Assembly: GCA_013398175.1 (NCBI GenBank)
Contig: VZRZ01007869.1
Coordinates: 497,924-561,923, forward strand
DNA length: 64,000 nucleotides
Source: Climacteris rufus
Taxonomy: Eukaryota > Chordata > Aves > Passeriformes > Climacteridae
Reading direction: 5' to 3'
Position 1 is the first letter of the stretch; each line of letters begins with the position of its first letter. The notes under the pieces were generated by a model. That model was not told where the DNA came from. It saw only the letters and a list, made by a program, of their open reading frames with translations, and did no database searches. Positions 12,401 to 25,247 of this stretch are shown here, piece by piece. A program made the translations under genes and the position numbers.

Positions 12401-12694
12401 ACCTCCTCCCCCTCCTTCTCCACTGACCTGACTGTGCATGTGTCCCTCACAGATTCTGACTCCTCTCTTCTGCTGCAGTTGTGCAACCCTTTTCCTCCCC
12501 TTATAACTAAATTATTCCAGAGACACCACCGCTATCGCTGAGGGGCTCAGTCTTGGCCAATGGCAGGTCCATCTTGTCTGGCACAGATAGTAGTGTCCCT
12601 ACTGTCCCTGTACTTCCCTACTACTAAAACCTTGTCATGCAAACCAAGTAGAATTTGGTATGACAGAAATGTAATGAGGCGTTTCAGTCTGATT

Positions 12695-13352
12695 TGAGTC
12701 CGGCGGTGAGAGTCAACAGTGACTGGACATGATCCAGTGTGTGCCCAGGTGGCCAAGAAGGCCAGTGCCATCCTGGCCTGTATCAGTAATAGTGTGGCCA
12801 GCAGGACCAGGGCAGTGATTGTCCCCCTGTACTCAGCACTGGTGAGTCCACACCTCAACTCCTGTATTCAGTGGAGCGTGTCCAGAGAAGGGCAATGGAG
12901 CTGGTGAAGGGCCTGGAGCTCCTTATGAGGAGCAGCTGAGGGAGCTGGGAGTATTTGTTCTGAAGAAAAGGAGGCTCAGGAGGGGACCTTATTGCTCTTT
13001 ACACCTCTCTGAAAGAAGGCTGTAGGGAGGTGGGGCTTGGTCTCTTCTCCCAAGTAACAAGCAATAGGACAAGAGGAAATGGCCTCAAATTGCACCAGGG
13101 AAGGTTTAGATTGGATATTGGGAAAAAATTCTTCACTGGAAGAGTTGTAAAGCATTGGAACTGATTGCCCAGGGAAGTGGTGTTATCACCATTCTTGGAG
13201 GTATTTAAAAGATGCATGGATGTGGAACTTAGGGACATGGTTTAGTGTTGGACTTGTAGTGCTGAGTTAATGGTTGGATTTGATCGTCCTAAAAAGTTCC
13301 TTTCTAATCTAAAAGATTCTATGAGTCTATTCTGTTATATGATTTTATGATA
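12695..13352 (+). mobile_element. CR1 LINE 3' fragment, plus strand
   Basis: Strong match to the classic CR1 3' end. In order there are GTGTGCCCAGGTGGCCAAGA (12738), an RT-tail coding part (VAKKASAILACISNSVASRT), GAGCGTGTCCAGAGAAGGGC (12873), TCTTCTCCCAAGTAACAAGC (13042), GGTTTAGATTGGATATTGGG (13104), ATGGTTTAGTGTTGGACTTG (13238) and the terminal ATTCTATG-type repeats near 13315-13350. About 35 bp of the usual coding sequence is missing just before 12871. The fragment lacks everything upstream of the last third of the RT. Because it lies only about 40 bp from the LTR end, the two make a repeat cluster, but they are separate insertions. Confidence 0.95.
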
Positions 13353-16156
13353 TCCTGATTGTCTCTTACAGGAAAAAATTGATGAGACATTTTTCTAAGA
13401 CAAGACTCACCCTTTGTGCCAGAAGGTGAGTGTTGACCTTTGGATGGTAGAAACTTCGTCCATAAATAACATTCATGTTGTATTTGCCCACAAACAGGTT
13501 TTCCCTATTTGGAAAAAAATCTTTTATATGTCAGTATTTTCTGAATTTATACAGTTCTTTTGTTAATGAAAAAGCTTTAGCAAGGGTTCACATACTCTTA
13601 GTGTAAACACTCAGTGCAAGTGAGGACCAGAGGTGTACGGTTCTATGAAACTTCCCTCTTCAGTTTTCACTTTATCAAATAAATTAAAGGTGCTTCATCT
13701 ATACTTATAAGTACATCATTACTTCTAAGTGCTATATTATTATTATCGAAGTGTTCTTACACTGTCACAGAAAGACCTTGACATGCTGTAAATAACTTTG
13801 CCTCTCGCTTTGATACTACATAGACTCCTGCAATTGTATTTATTGTCTGCAGGCATTATGGAAGCCTAATATGAAAGAACTGGAGAGCTCACACTCAAAA
13901 TGAATGGATATACATTCTCTTTCTATTTAAGCCGATTTGCTACCTCAAGGAATGTTTGATACATCATCTTGGGCTTTGGGACTGAAAAGGCTGAAAGGGA
14001 AAGGAGAAAAAAACATAAACTGAGTCTTTCAGAGCATATTTTTCTTCACCACCCCTTTAGTAAAAGAAAGAGAGGCAAAGCATAATGGAGGTGGCTGAAC
14101 TTCAAAAGCTTCTTAGGTACAGGGTGAATGCTTAATTATCCACTCTTGTGAAATCCTCTGATCACTAATCTTGTACTAAACTCTCATATGATTCCTGGTA
14201 GTTGCTGTCTTGACCTGTGCAAGCAGCCTGCAAAAGATTTTGAAATATCACAGTAATTTGGTATTTTGGTGTCCAGTACAAGAGGAGAGAGACAAACAAA
14301 CAAAAGTCATACCACATTAATGACACAATAGTGGATCAAACTGAAGATACATTAAAGATCAAATTTTAATCAGCAAATAGGGTGTCTTTAGCTCTAAACT
14401 AATTCTGTGGCAGCAGAAGAAAGAATGCAGAAGAAAGAAATAACCATGAGTATCTGTCTAGGGAACAAAATAAAGAACAGACAAATCCATAGGCACATCA
14501 CTTCCCACAAAGGTCTGAAAACTTTTCTTGGTGAAAGAACCTCTTCCTAGCATTGAAACTTGCATCTATTCACACAACTGCAGCCAGAGATTTGATGAAG
14601 CTTGTAAGAGCCTTTATTATATTGCACACTGCTTGCAAACAAGTCAGATATATGGGAGATCAATGACATTATAAAATCCCTAGAAAAATACTTTGTTTTA
14701 TTTTCAGCTACTAGAAAATATTTACAATATATTCTATAATAATCTGTAAATTATAATGGAGTCACTTTTCAGCTTTTGAAAAATCAGGTATATCTACAGA
14801 GTGTCACAAAATCCTTGAACCTCTTTCACCAGCCTTTGTAGCTAGGTCTTCTTGGTAATGGCTGTTTTTTTATTATAGGCATCCCCATGTTTTAGCTTCC
14901 ATATAAGCCAGACGTTGAGAGAAAAAGACTGAAAATAACAACAGCATTAGATGTAAAAGAAGTACCCATTCTGGCTTTATATATAAGGACACCCTCCTCA
15001 CTACATCAAGAAAAGGCTAGATAACTGGCAGTGATTAAAATACCCAAATAGATCTACAGAGAATATGAAAGAAGTTGCTTGTAGTGACTTCTAGCTGCCA
15101 GCTCTAGAATAACTTTCCAGTATAAGAATCATGTATAAAACCTCCAGGCAATTAGTTTTCTAATGAAGCCTGATACATACAAGAACAGGATTATACAGCT
15201 TCACTGCTTGTAAGGGGGGGACTGCTGATGACCTGGAGGGTGCCTTCTGGTGTTGTATCCTAATTTGCAACTAGGTTTGTTTCTGCTCAGATAGCAGAGC
15301 CAACCCAAGGCTTGAAAAGTTGGCTGGTTCAGATCTCCTTTCCTTTATCAAACAGCAGTTGCAGAATTTTTGTTGTTGCTGAGATGTGAGCCAGAAAGAA
15401 GTCCCCTTAGGAAAAAGGCCACTGTGCTTTTACTTCTGTTTTACTTACTGTCTCTCTGGGCAAAAGCTGCTCCTATAATCTTCTCTGTTGAACTGTATTG
15501 ATTTATTAGATTATATATTAGACTGAAGTTAAAGTAATATAATTAGTTTAATCCTTGTGTATCCAGCTTTAAATGCCGTGCCCAACACAAAGGTATCTGT
15601 ACACTTCAGTAACTGAGTTGCAAACTAGAAATCATCATCAAAAATGCTGACTTTGAATTGTCATTTCGAAAGATGCCAGCAGTTTATTAGGATGTTTGCC
15701 TGAGGAAAACCTGACAGCATTAGAATTTGGTATCTCTTCTACTGATGTACAGAACACGTAGAGAACAAAACTTTATTTTTATGTGAATAGAGGATCATTT
15801 GCTTTTGAAAGTAAATATGCCTGAGCTGCACTGAAAGTAACTGGAGTTTGTGGTTACATCAGATAGAAAAAAATTATGCTGCTCAGAGGTATATTGATCA
15901 CACTAAACAAATATGTCAAATATTGTCTTTAGCAGAGCCAAAAGTTTAGTTCATACATTAATGAGGTACAAATCTCTGTTCCAAAAGACTGTAGTGACTT
16001 CCTCAGTAATACCTCCTAGGGTCGTGGATCTTTTCAGGGGATTGAATGAGGTAGAGTGCAACCCTCTACATGGTCTTCATAGGTCTCTGGAAAATAATTT
16101 CAAATTTCAATGGCAATGCACATTATGTGATCACTACCACCTAGGCAATGACATTA

Positions 16157-16170
16157 GTTGCCATAGTAAC
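16157..16170. promoter_or_regulatory. RFX X-box-like site
   Basis: GTTGCCATAGTAAC fits the X-box pattern GTNRCC, 0-3 bases, RGYAAC exactly, with a 2-base spacer. Such sites bind RFX-family winged-helix factors. About one match is expected by chance in a window this size, so occupancy is unproven. Confidence 0.3.
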
Positions 16171-17122
16171 CTCAGGTTGCATCATTAAGAATTTTAAATG
16201 TTGACAGTTGGGAAGCATAGCTTGAAACACTGGAAGAAGAGCAGGAAAGAGGCAGGCTTGACAGAAGTGTACAAAGCAATCAGGGGCATGAGTGCTTTCT
16301 GTTGTGCCAAGCCTGGGTGGGGAACAATGGAGGAAACCCATGGCATGGATATATCCTGTGGCTTTTCTGTTTTCTTCCTGGATCTTTTAAACGCGGGGTG
16401 GGGGGGGGAACTGTTTTCCACTTTTCTTATTCCTCCCTTTTTCTAGTAAAAAAGAAAGGCAACATACCCTTTTGAATCTGGTTACTGATGATGACCTTTT
16501 GCATTTTAGAAAAGCTAGAAGTGTGTGTGGCTGGCTGAGGAACCAAGTCAGGCTTCTCTGGGAACAGTGGTGTTTCAAAGAACTTGGTTATTCTGAGTCA
16601 CAGTTTGTTTGCACTGGTGTTGCTGTGCTGATTCTGATCACTAAAGCATTAAACTCTCCATCAGTCAGGGCATTTACACCACTGCCTTTGTCACAGCACA
16701 CTGTAGGCTTGTAAGTGTCAGGAACATCTAACCGTCATTTATAATATATCTTTTTTCCATCAAATCTCTCTTCAGCCACTAATTCACATGGGCAACTCAA
16801 CTTTAAGAAGTACATTCCATCTAAAATAAAAGTGAGCAGATCCAAATTTTATTCCAATAATTAGTGATTTATATTCAGACATATTCCTGTTTGAGTGTTT
16901 GTCCAGGAAAACCCTGAAGGAAGTCAAGTGCAGAAGGAAAGTTTCATGTTTTCATTCTTAAGTTACTTGACAAACATGAATGTGATTAGATTAGAATGGT
17001 ATAATAAATGTGTGAAGGAATATCCAAGTTCCAAACACAGTTTCTGGATGAAGTATTAACAGCTCCCATAGTTTCTCTGAGAGTGTCACACAGAACATAC
17101 TTTTATTCTTCCTTTCTCCTGG

Positions 17123-17210
17123 TTTTTTTTTTTTTTTTTAATTTGTTTGTTTGTTTTGTTATTGTTATTGTTTTGGTTTTTTTTTTTTATTTCTGCATCT
17201 TTTTTTTTTA
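17123..17210. repeat. T-rich low-complexity tract
   Basis: A 17-base T run is followed by TTTG and TTATTG-type repeats and two more T runs (near 17177-17188 and 17201-17209). Confidence 0.9.
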
Positions 17211-17320
17211 TCCATTTTCCAAGTATCTAGCTATACTGGTGAGTAGGAACCTCTCACCTAACCTCCCTCTAAAACTTTCCACATGACAAGGAACACAAAC
17301 ATCCACAGGTCAAAAATCCC

Positions 17321-17334
17321 GGGTTCCGGAACCC
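17321..17334. repeat. Perfect 14-bp palindrome with CpG
   Basis: GGGTTCCGGAACCC equals its own reverse complement and abuts a CCCGGG at 17318-17323. A few 14-bp palindromes are expected by chance in 64 kb. The GC content and CpG in an AT-rich setting make this one stand out. Confidence 0.6.
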
Positions 17335-20300
17335 TACTGACTATTATGAAATAACTAGTACTCAAAACATATCAATAAAATGTCTTCCATGAAGTCTCCT
17401 GATGTAACCTGCCCTTCTGTATCAGAGGATGAACTGCTCTATTGTCAACAACAGCAGTTTACGTGCAGATGTCAGACTCCCATACCCCATCCCTGCTTCA
17501 CAGTAGAGGCAAAGCTCTCTCGGTCCATCACTGTCTCTGTGCCTTCAGGAAGGTTTCAACACTATTCCAGCCTTGCTCAGAGCTGACTAGCCCAGTACTG
17601 TGAAGCTAGTTTTAAGCATACTTTTGTCTTGGCTTGAGCAAAACAGTGTTCACATTCTTTTACCAACTCCCATAGACCTGGGAACTTCTGCTAAGGATTT
17701 ATGGCAAAAGACAGACTCTCCCCTGAGATATCTGGACAAGTGTTTCCTGTAACCAGTACTAGTCACTTGTAGTCATTCACACAGCTGAAGTCACGCTTCA
17801 TTTTGATGCTTTAGGATTATAAAATATAAATTTTCACCCATGATTTATCACTAATTTGGGATATAAGAATCTAAATGGGACATTTAGACAAGCATATTAG
17901 TGCAAAGCCTAGCTGCTGTGAAATGGCTATTAGAGATTACCTTTAAAATATATTTTACAGCAGATATGCTCATCTTGTTGTTGAATAATCAATGGCTGCA
18001 CCTCTATGTTAAATTTATTAGCATATCTCTACAAGATGCAAGTGAACTTTCATTATAGAAAAATGTACTAGATGGCTATTTTCAAATTAAGAATAATCAC
18101 ATGGTGAGATATATTAAGCAAAATGGAATTGATTTAGCACTGATGTGTCACATACACTGCTATTGGGCTTTGCATTACAAAGTATATTTCTTTGCTGTGG
18201 GTTTGGGTTTTTTTAAACACACTAAATTGGCTCACAAGCATATGCATTTCTATGAGTCCTATTAAAAGAAAAAATCTCCCTCAGTCTAAGTAATTCTTGA
18301 CTTTGGGTGTTTGCAAATAAACTATACACAACTGAATCAGATAATCAGGAATTTCATGCTATTCCTAACAGACAAACATGTATGTGACTAAGTCAACATA
18401 TTCTACGTAGGCACAAATGTGCAAGTGCACTTTAATAATTGAGGGCTTAATTGAAATTGTTCAGATTAAAGGCTAAAGAATAAAGCAATCCTATCGATTG
18501 TTTGCTGTTAATAATGACTAAAGTTTACCATGGAAGTGTAACATACAGAATGGAGATGTGTTTTTAATCAGATTGTGCTTAAAAACTCTACCAGTGTCCA
18601 GCAGTAAAGTGGTTATAAAGAATGACCACATCAGTGTGTCTCTGTACCCATTCCAGCAACCCCCTAGGCTGTGCACAGAATCTTTCTGTGAGCCCTCACC
18701 AAGCCTCTCATGTCCAGGAACTGGATAGTGTAACTCACATGCCAGCACTCTCCTAAGGATGATTCACAACAGCCATATCCAAAGGCCAGTGGGAAGTGAT
18801 CCTTCAGCTGGGTGTGCACAGGTATACGGCCTTAACACCCCTGATGGGGCAGGACTCTGCACCTGGGTCCCATGAGCCATGCATTTAACAGCCTCACCTT
18901 TGTGTCTAAATTGCCTTGGAGGCCAGATGAGAACATGTCCTTTCTGGTGCCTTAGAGCAGTTAGCCCAAGGAAGCATCCTGGAAAGACTCCTAGATACGT
19001 TTTCATGTGAATAGGCAGGAGGTTTCCCAGTGGGCTTAGTAAGCAATGACTCTGTGATATGTCAGACTATGTCTGAGGGGATGCAAATAACAGTTGTGGT
19101 CTACACATTCAATTTCTGGTTTTTCAGTTTTGCTGTAAGGCAGTCGTTCCTCGAGGAAGGGTGGACTAGACTTCAGAGTCCATTCTCTGACAGCAACCTC
19201 TCTCCCTTGCTGTTTACAAGTGTCAACAGGAAAGCAGCAACAAAGTAGTGGATTGTGGGATGGGTCTTTTGGGTATATATAAATATGAAATCTATATTAG
19301 TGATATTCATAGGACCTCTAAAACCCCTAAGAACACCCCTTTCAGGACCCTCTATACATGTTTCCTTCCTGTTCATATTGAAGCTATCTGTCTTTGGTGT
19401 TTTTTACACCATCTAGTGTAATGGGATCTCACCTCATGGGCCATGACCCCAGGTCTGTGGGCATGTAATTCAAGGACATGGTGATGCTTGAGCTGAGGTT
19501 CATGTACAGTTTTGCCACTCTCAACAGTTTTATTACAGGGACCATGTCCAGACAGGCTGAAGGCACTTCATGTGGGAGGACTCTTATTCTCAGCCTCATC
19601 TAATGACTATCATGGCATTTTTTACAGTAGTCAGTGATGGCGAGCTGATCTTCCAGGTATCACAAAAAGACCTTGAACTGAGAGCGCTCAAAGGATGCTG
19701 TGAGGGAGTAGAGAATGTAATTAACTCCTTGTGGGCACTGTGGTTACTGAGATAATGCTGGATACAGGATATCAGCAGGAGGCAAGCACTTCTGGCAATG
19801 ATATTTGTAGTTTGCCCAATCCATGGATGTCAGTGTCATATACTGTGGGGAGGAAGATATCCAAATGTCTCAAGGAAGAGATACTGCAGGAGACAGAAGT
19901 CTCATGCACACTCATCTACCATGGCTGACCTGAGTGCCAAGCTCATGGAGAGTGACCAGTGAGAGCAAGAAGTGTGCATGGTGACCCACACAATTAGGCT
20001 GAAAACCAGGAAGTTCCTGTAGGAGAGAATCATGTGAAGCCGTGCCCCATCAATGGTGTGGCACAGCAGGTGTAATAGGGCACAGTGTTCTTCTGAAAAC
20101 TGAGATGAAATTTGGGGTAGGGTGAATGATGTAGGAAAATGGTGGCCTTCCGGATCTTTTTTGTATGGGCCAAACTGTGGATGGTCTTGCAAAGGGCCAT
20201 CATTGGGAGTGATATAAGAGAAGGATAGAGGTACCAGCAACAACTCAGTCCCCTGAACAGACTCAGCGTTGGGCCCTGACACAAGGATTGGAGAACTGGT

Positions 20301-22250
20301 TCAGCACTCTAGTACAAAGGGCACTAAAATAAATAAATATGCAGTGGTGGGAGAATAAATGCCATCTGAGGTGTATGGCTGACCTTGTTAGACACAGGCA
20401 CTCCTGAAACCATCTCAGCTTGTTCCAGGCAGAAGAGCTCTTGTATTTGGTTTTGCCTTGGGAAGACAGTTCAGTTCTCACACTATTTTTTTCAGTCTGT
20501 TAATGAAAGTGCTTTCCTAGGGTGCAAAAAGTACAAGGCAACAGGACATAATAACATGTATTAGCAGTCTCTGATATTAATAGTACAGATCGTCACATGA
20601 TATGACAGTGATTAAAGTGGGCACGGATGGAGGTCTCCCTTTCTTCTCGGAGGCACTGTTCCCCTTTGCAAACAGAAAATAAACACAGCCCTTCCAGAGC
20701 ATAAATGCCAATAACTGTGAAATTTTGATTAAATAATAGATATGTGTTCAGAAGCACTTTTTATAGTATGTGATTAAGAAAGATAACTAGACATCCTTAC
20801 AGCTATAATGATAATAATTACTGCAACACATAAAGTGCAGAATATGACACTGGAAAGGCCACTATTAACCTTTCCAAGGGTTACTTTTTGTTTTGTTTTT
20901 GACACCATGGACAGCAGTGTTCAGAGAACTAAATAGAACTATAGCTGTGGCAGTTCTTTCCAGCCATTCTCTGTATGTTAAAGAGGAGGGTAGCAGGGAG
21001 TGAAATACCTTCTATTCAAAACAGATGTTTGTTTAATATCAAACATCTGGGTAATCTTAGAAAAACTGTTTTGCTAAGACTTCTGCAACTCTTGGTAAAT
21101 CAGAAAACTACCAACAGTGTTTCCCTGTTTAAAATAAGCTATAAACAACAGCTCCATGCCCCAGACCAAAGGCTTTTTTACTCCTAGCAAGCAAATTTCC
21201 TGTCTCTAAAGTGCGATGCCACGTTGTCCAGCAGATCACATCCATTATCGGGTAATGCTAATCTGTGACTTCCACATCATGACACCTCTGTGCCTTGCAG
21301 CTCTGGTGGAGAATTACAGACCAAACATGGCTGCTCATAAAAACTGAACTGCTATTTTAGATCTTACCAGAGTTTCTTGGCGTGGAAGGGCTGGGTAAAT
21401 AGATTGGGAAAGGCAGAAGGGGTTGGCTGTGATGGCATCAGGTTTCTCAATTATAAAAGGAAGAATGGGTAAATTCCAGGAGTCTAAACATGAGTTAAAG
21501 AACTTGTGAATACAGTGAATAAGTAATATCGGTACAAATCCCTTCAAAGATTCCTGTAACTGAAAAAGGGGAGTTGGCTCTGGAGCTTTGTATTTCACCT
21601 CCCTGTAATAAAGCCTGGTCTTTATACATCAGTCAAGCTTGCAAACATGCCACTGATGTTCAGTTCTGCTTTTTGTATCGTAAAAAAGTCCCTATTAGTC
21701 AGAGTCTCCACAGCTGCGAAAATGATTTTGTATGAAGGTGAGAAGATGCCATTATTTTAAATGATGGCATTGCAATATAATAGATGGTGTGAAAGAAAGT
21801 TGTAAATTCTGGGTCACTGCTCTCTGTAGAGTCTTACAAATAACATAAGCAATCCAGTAGTCCAAGCTGCTCAGGATAGTGTTTTTAAAGCACATTAATT
21901 AAATCATATTGAAGTAAATTCAGCTAAGCCAAGATTTCTTCAACAATTTATTATTGAAAACACAATTAGCTGGAGGCATTTGGAGGAGTTTTGTGAAATC
22001 AAAGGCTGCACTGCAACTGAGAGTAAGTTCTCCAACCATCAACTCATTAATAGCAGAAAATGGATGTGCTGCTGCAAGGCACCAAATCAGAAGCAAAAAT
22101 ATGGAACTAGTTACAGTGATTTCAAGAACAAATTCTAAATGTTAGAATAGTTTCAAGCTGTTGTTACCAATGCCCTAACTTCATTCTTAAAGTCAGACAC
22201 CTTATACCCAAAATTGTTTGTCTTTGGGGCAGATTAAGGAATTAATGGGA

Positions 22251-22288
22251 TCAAATTTCTTTGGATTATTCAAATTTCTTTGAATTGT
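22251..22288. repeat. Imperfect 19-bp tandem duplication
   Basis: TCAAATTTCTTTGGATTAT is followed directly by TCAAATTTCTTTGAATTGT, with 16 of 19 positions equal. Confidence 0.7.
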
Positions 22289-23663
22289 CCTGATTTTTCA
22301 GGATCATTTTCCTGAATCTCATTTCTCTCAATTTCACTATAATTTCTCATGTTAGCCACTTTCTACATTGTGCTGGATGCGTTAAAAATAACTGTTACTG
22401 GAATAAGAGCATGTTAGCCAAACTCAGACCACAAGAAAGAAACCTGCTGCTCTCATCCATGCCACCCTGGGAACCATGTACTCTGGCAGCACGACTTCTC
22501 TGTGAAAGGAGCTGAGAGCTCGGTCCACAATAGCTGCTGAAAGGAGCAAATAGCAGAGGCAGCAAAATGTTCTTTAACCAGCAGAGCAGGGCCTGACACT
22601 CTCTGCAGGAGAGAGTAGCTGCATAGGCACAAAGGAAAAGCAATTTTGCATTAAACGTCTGTGGGTAGTGAGGAATGAAACCACCACTCCCATGTTAAGG
22701 CTATAAGACTACTCCAAATATCCATGGTCCCATGAAACTTTTCTCCTAATAGGAATAAAATTTAAACCAAACTGACCCATTAGTACCTGAACCTCATTTT
22801 TTTTTCCTTTCATACAGCTGAGAATGTAAAGTAAACCTTATGCATGTAGACATGGACCCTATTTCATTTAAGTTTATGAGTTGTCTTCTGTGCTGCTTCC
22901 TCTCCTGTATTACATTGAACACAGAGGTAACAGGATTAAGGAGTTTTGCCTTCCCATCCTCAGATGCTTTTAAATGAATCAAGCCATTAAAAAAAAATAT
23001 GTTCAGTGCTTTATTTTTAATTCTTACTGACTTTCAAAGCTCTTTGCTTTCAGAATAGATGTAGAAATGCTGATGTAATTTAAGGAACTGATATGGGTGC
23101 CTCCAATGACTTTGAGTAGGAAGTACTAGAAATCTCAGGCAGGCCCTGATAAGGCTGCATTTATTTAATTATTTTATTGATGCACTAGATTCTGTTACTG
23201 AACCCCACCTTAGCATCAGCTTTGGGGTTACGACATTGCAGCTTTTATCTTAGTCTGATCTTCCAGGGAAATTAGAGTTAAGGTCTTCTCCCAGTTTGTG
23301 TTTGTAGACTTATTCCTCTTTATGACATTGGAACTCAGTGGTCAGTTTCAAGTAAAATTACTTAAGAGGTCCTATCTAATCTACTAACTCTTGATGAGTT
23401 TCAGAGAAACAGTTGATCAGATGGAGGAATGACACTCAGATTAGTGTCCTGCTATGGAAAAGGATGCAAATAGATTCCACTGGCATCATTTAACTTGAGC
23501 AAATCCAAGTCAGTCAGATACTAGATGTTACTGCTGGAGAAGATTCTATCAAAGCTTGTATCTCATTAGCTTGGCATAACTGGCAACTGGTGAAGTTCAA
23601 CATTCTGCCTGTAAAGTTACACAGGATTACAAAGAAATTGTGGGATTTTCTGGGTTTCGTCAT

Positions 23664-23706
23664 TTTTTCCAGATTTTTCCAGATTTTTCCAGATTTTTCC
23701 AGATTT
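23664..23706. repeat. 10-bp tandem repeat, about 4 copies
   Basis: The unit AGATTTTTCC is repeated exactly three times, with partial copies at both ends. It is a minisatellite-like array likely to vary in copy number. Confidence 0.9.
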
Positions 23707-25229
23707 CAATTAAAGGTGCAAACACCTTAGGTGATAGAAGGAAACCCAAGTAAAAATAGGCATGACTAACCATGGAACAGGGCTATGTTGTACCTTTGAA
23801 AAAACTGATACAAACTGAGGAAAACATGGAGAAAACAAAAAATGTAAAATGGCACAAGATTTGGCAACCAACTTCTGTGATGAAATTTAAGGAATTTGAT
23901 GTTGTTTATAGAGTGTAAAGCAGATGGAACAGCTGTTTCTAGACGTGTGAAGAGATAGTGAAAGACCATTAATTTATGAAGTCACAACAAAATAGAACAA
24001 GTATGAGCAAATGATACCTTCCTTTGAACACCACACAATCATACTCTGCACAAATCCCTTTGTGTCATGCTTCACTAGTAACTCTGAAAACACTAAAACT
24101 AGAAAAAAAACCAAATTAAACTTGTTGCAAGTGTGATTATTTTTAATACTTCTCTGGCCTAATCGCTTGCTCATTTGCCCAGTGGTGGCAGTCCAGCCTA
24201 ATGTATAACCTAATAGGACATAAAAGGTTACCTATCCCCCCCAAGGACAGATACTTTCTACTGTCATGAATGTGTGGGTTCCCCTCACTGGTTTGAGTTA
24301 CTGTGTGGTGCCATGTGGAAATCTTTAATACACTCAACTCTCAGGTTAGGTGAGCTCATCTCATTAAAGTAGTCCCCTGCTGCTACCCAGGGCCTTGGGT
24401 ACTTCCCTGTAATTCATACATGGAATGAGGATGAAGCAGGTAAAGATAGCAAGAACTGAAAGTATAGATCCTGTTACAAAGCAGGAGAAAGGGGTATAAA
24501 AAATTCCCACAGAAACAAGAGGTGTTATAGAATGTACCAATGGTTGAAGAAAATGATGCATTACATAGTTCATCATACATATATAATTTATTTTTCAAAT
24601 ATACACTGATGGTGATGATTACATTATGTACTTATGAAATGCCCCTCACCAAATTATCCATGGCTGTTTGCAGAGGTACCTCAAAGCTTTCAGATGGTAC
24701 AAGTCACATTTAGGAGCCAGCTGAAGTAAGCTGAAAAAAACTGGATATATGACAAGGATTGACTACAGAACTTTTCTGCATTTCACTGCCCACACACCCA
24801 TAAGGTGCCTGATAAAGCATTTTTTGATATTTGACAATGAACACATCACTTTTCACTGATACAATAAGCACACAGAAACTGCTCTGATCTCTGAGAGTAA
24901 AACATCCAGTAAGCAGCTAAGAAACTTTTAAAAGCACATCTATGATCTTTAGACAGTCCCATAAAAAGCAAAGCCTGAGCAAAAAAGAGTAAAAACTTAG
25001 CCTGGAATTGTTTTCATGTTCTCACTGGTCTCAATTCTGACCCCCTGGAAGCTGCTAGAAATATTGTCACTGGCGGTACTGAAACATGAGAAGACCTCAA
25101 GCTGCTCTTGAAATATTACTGCTGATTTCCTGATGTGAACTCCCTGACTTCATAGGCAAGCATGGAATTTGGTCATGTGTGCTTAAGCTGCATTTAAAAT
25201 TTCTAAATGTGAGACACATCTGAAAAACA

Positions 25230-25247
25230 ATGCATATACATATGCAT
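25230..25247. promoter_or_regulatory. Palindromic POU-octamer-like site
   Basis: ATGCATAT and ATATGCAT form perfect inverted 8-bp arms separated by AC. Each arm resembles an Oct/POU half-site, and paired ATGCAT sites are known dimer targets. Function is inference only. Confidence 0.25.

Larger units (their letters stand above)
11300..12652 (-). mobile_element. Solo LTR of an endogenous retrovirus, interrupted
   Basis: A long solo LTR in minus orientation that I recognise as a family widespread in bird genomes. The plus strand starts TGTGGTGAATTGACCC at 11300 and runs to CATGCAAACCAAGTAGA at 12652. The terminal CA has decayed to GA. ATTTG at 11295-11299 and at 12653-12657 is a perfect 5-bp target duplication, which fixes both ends. 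A minus-strand TATA-like GTTATAAG lies at 12500-12507. The middle holds degenerate repeats of a 'ctgctccagtgtgggt' unit. The element is about 1.03 kb once the nested LTR at 11480-11794 and its duplicated site are removed. Long frames across it (for example 215 codons at 11894-12541) are by-products of the repeated units, not genes. No internal gag-pol is present, so the provirus was lost by LTR-LTR recombination. Confidence 0.88.

Noticed and set aside
11894..12541. A 215-codon open frame that could be taken for a gene
   Set aside because: It lies wholly inside the solo LTR and its length comes from repeated 'ctgctccag' units. There is no known domain, and overlapping frames on both strands are equally open.
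19400..20284. Minus-strand frames with membrane-like stretches and a YILYSL word recalling a GPCR seventh helix
   Set aside because: The pieces are in different frames, and no DRY, TM3 or TM6 hallmark or olfactory-receptor signature could be found in order. Resemblance is too slight to call a receptor pseudogene.
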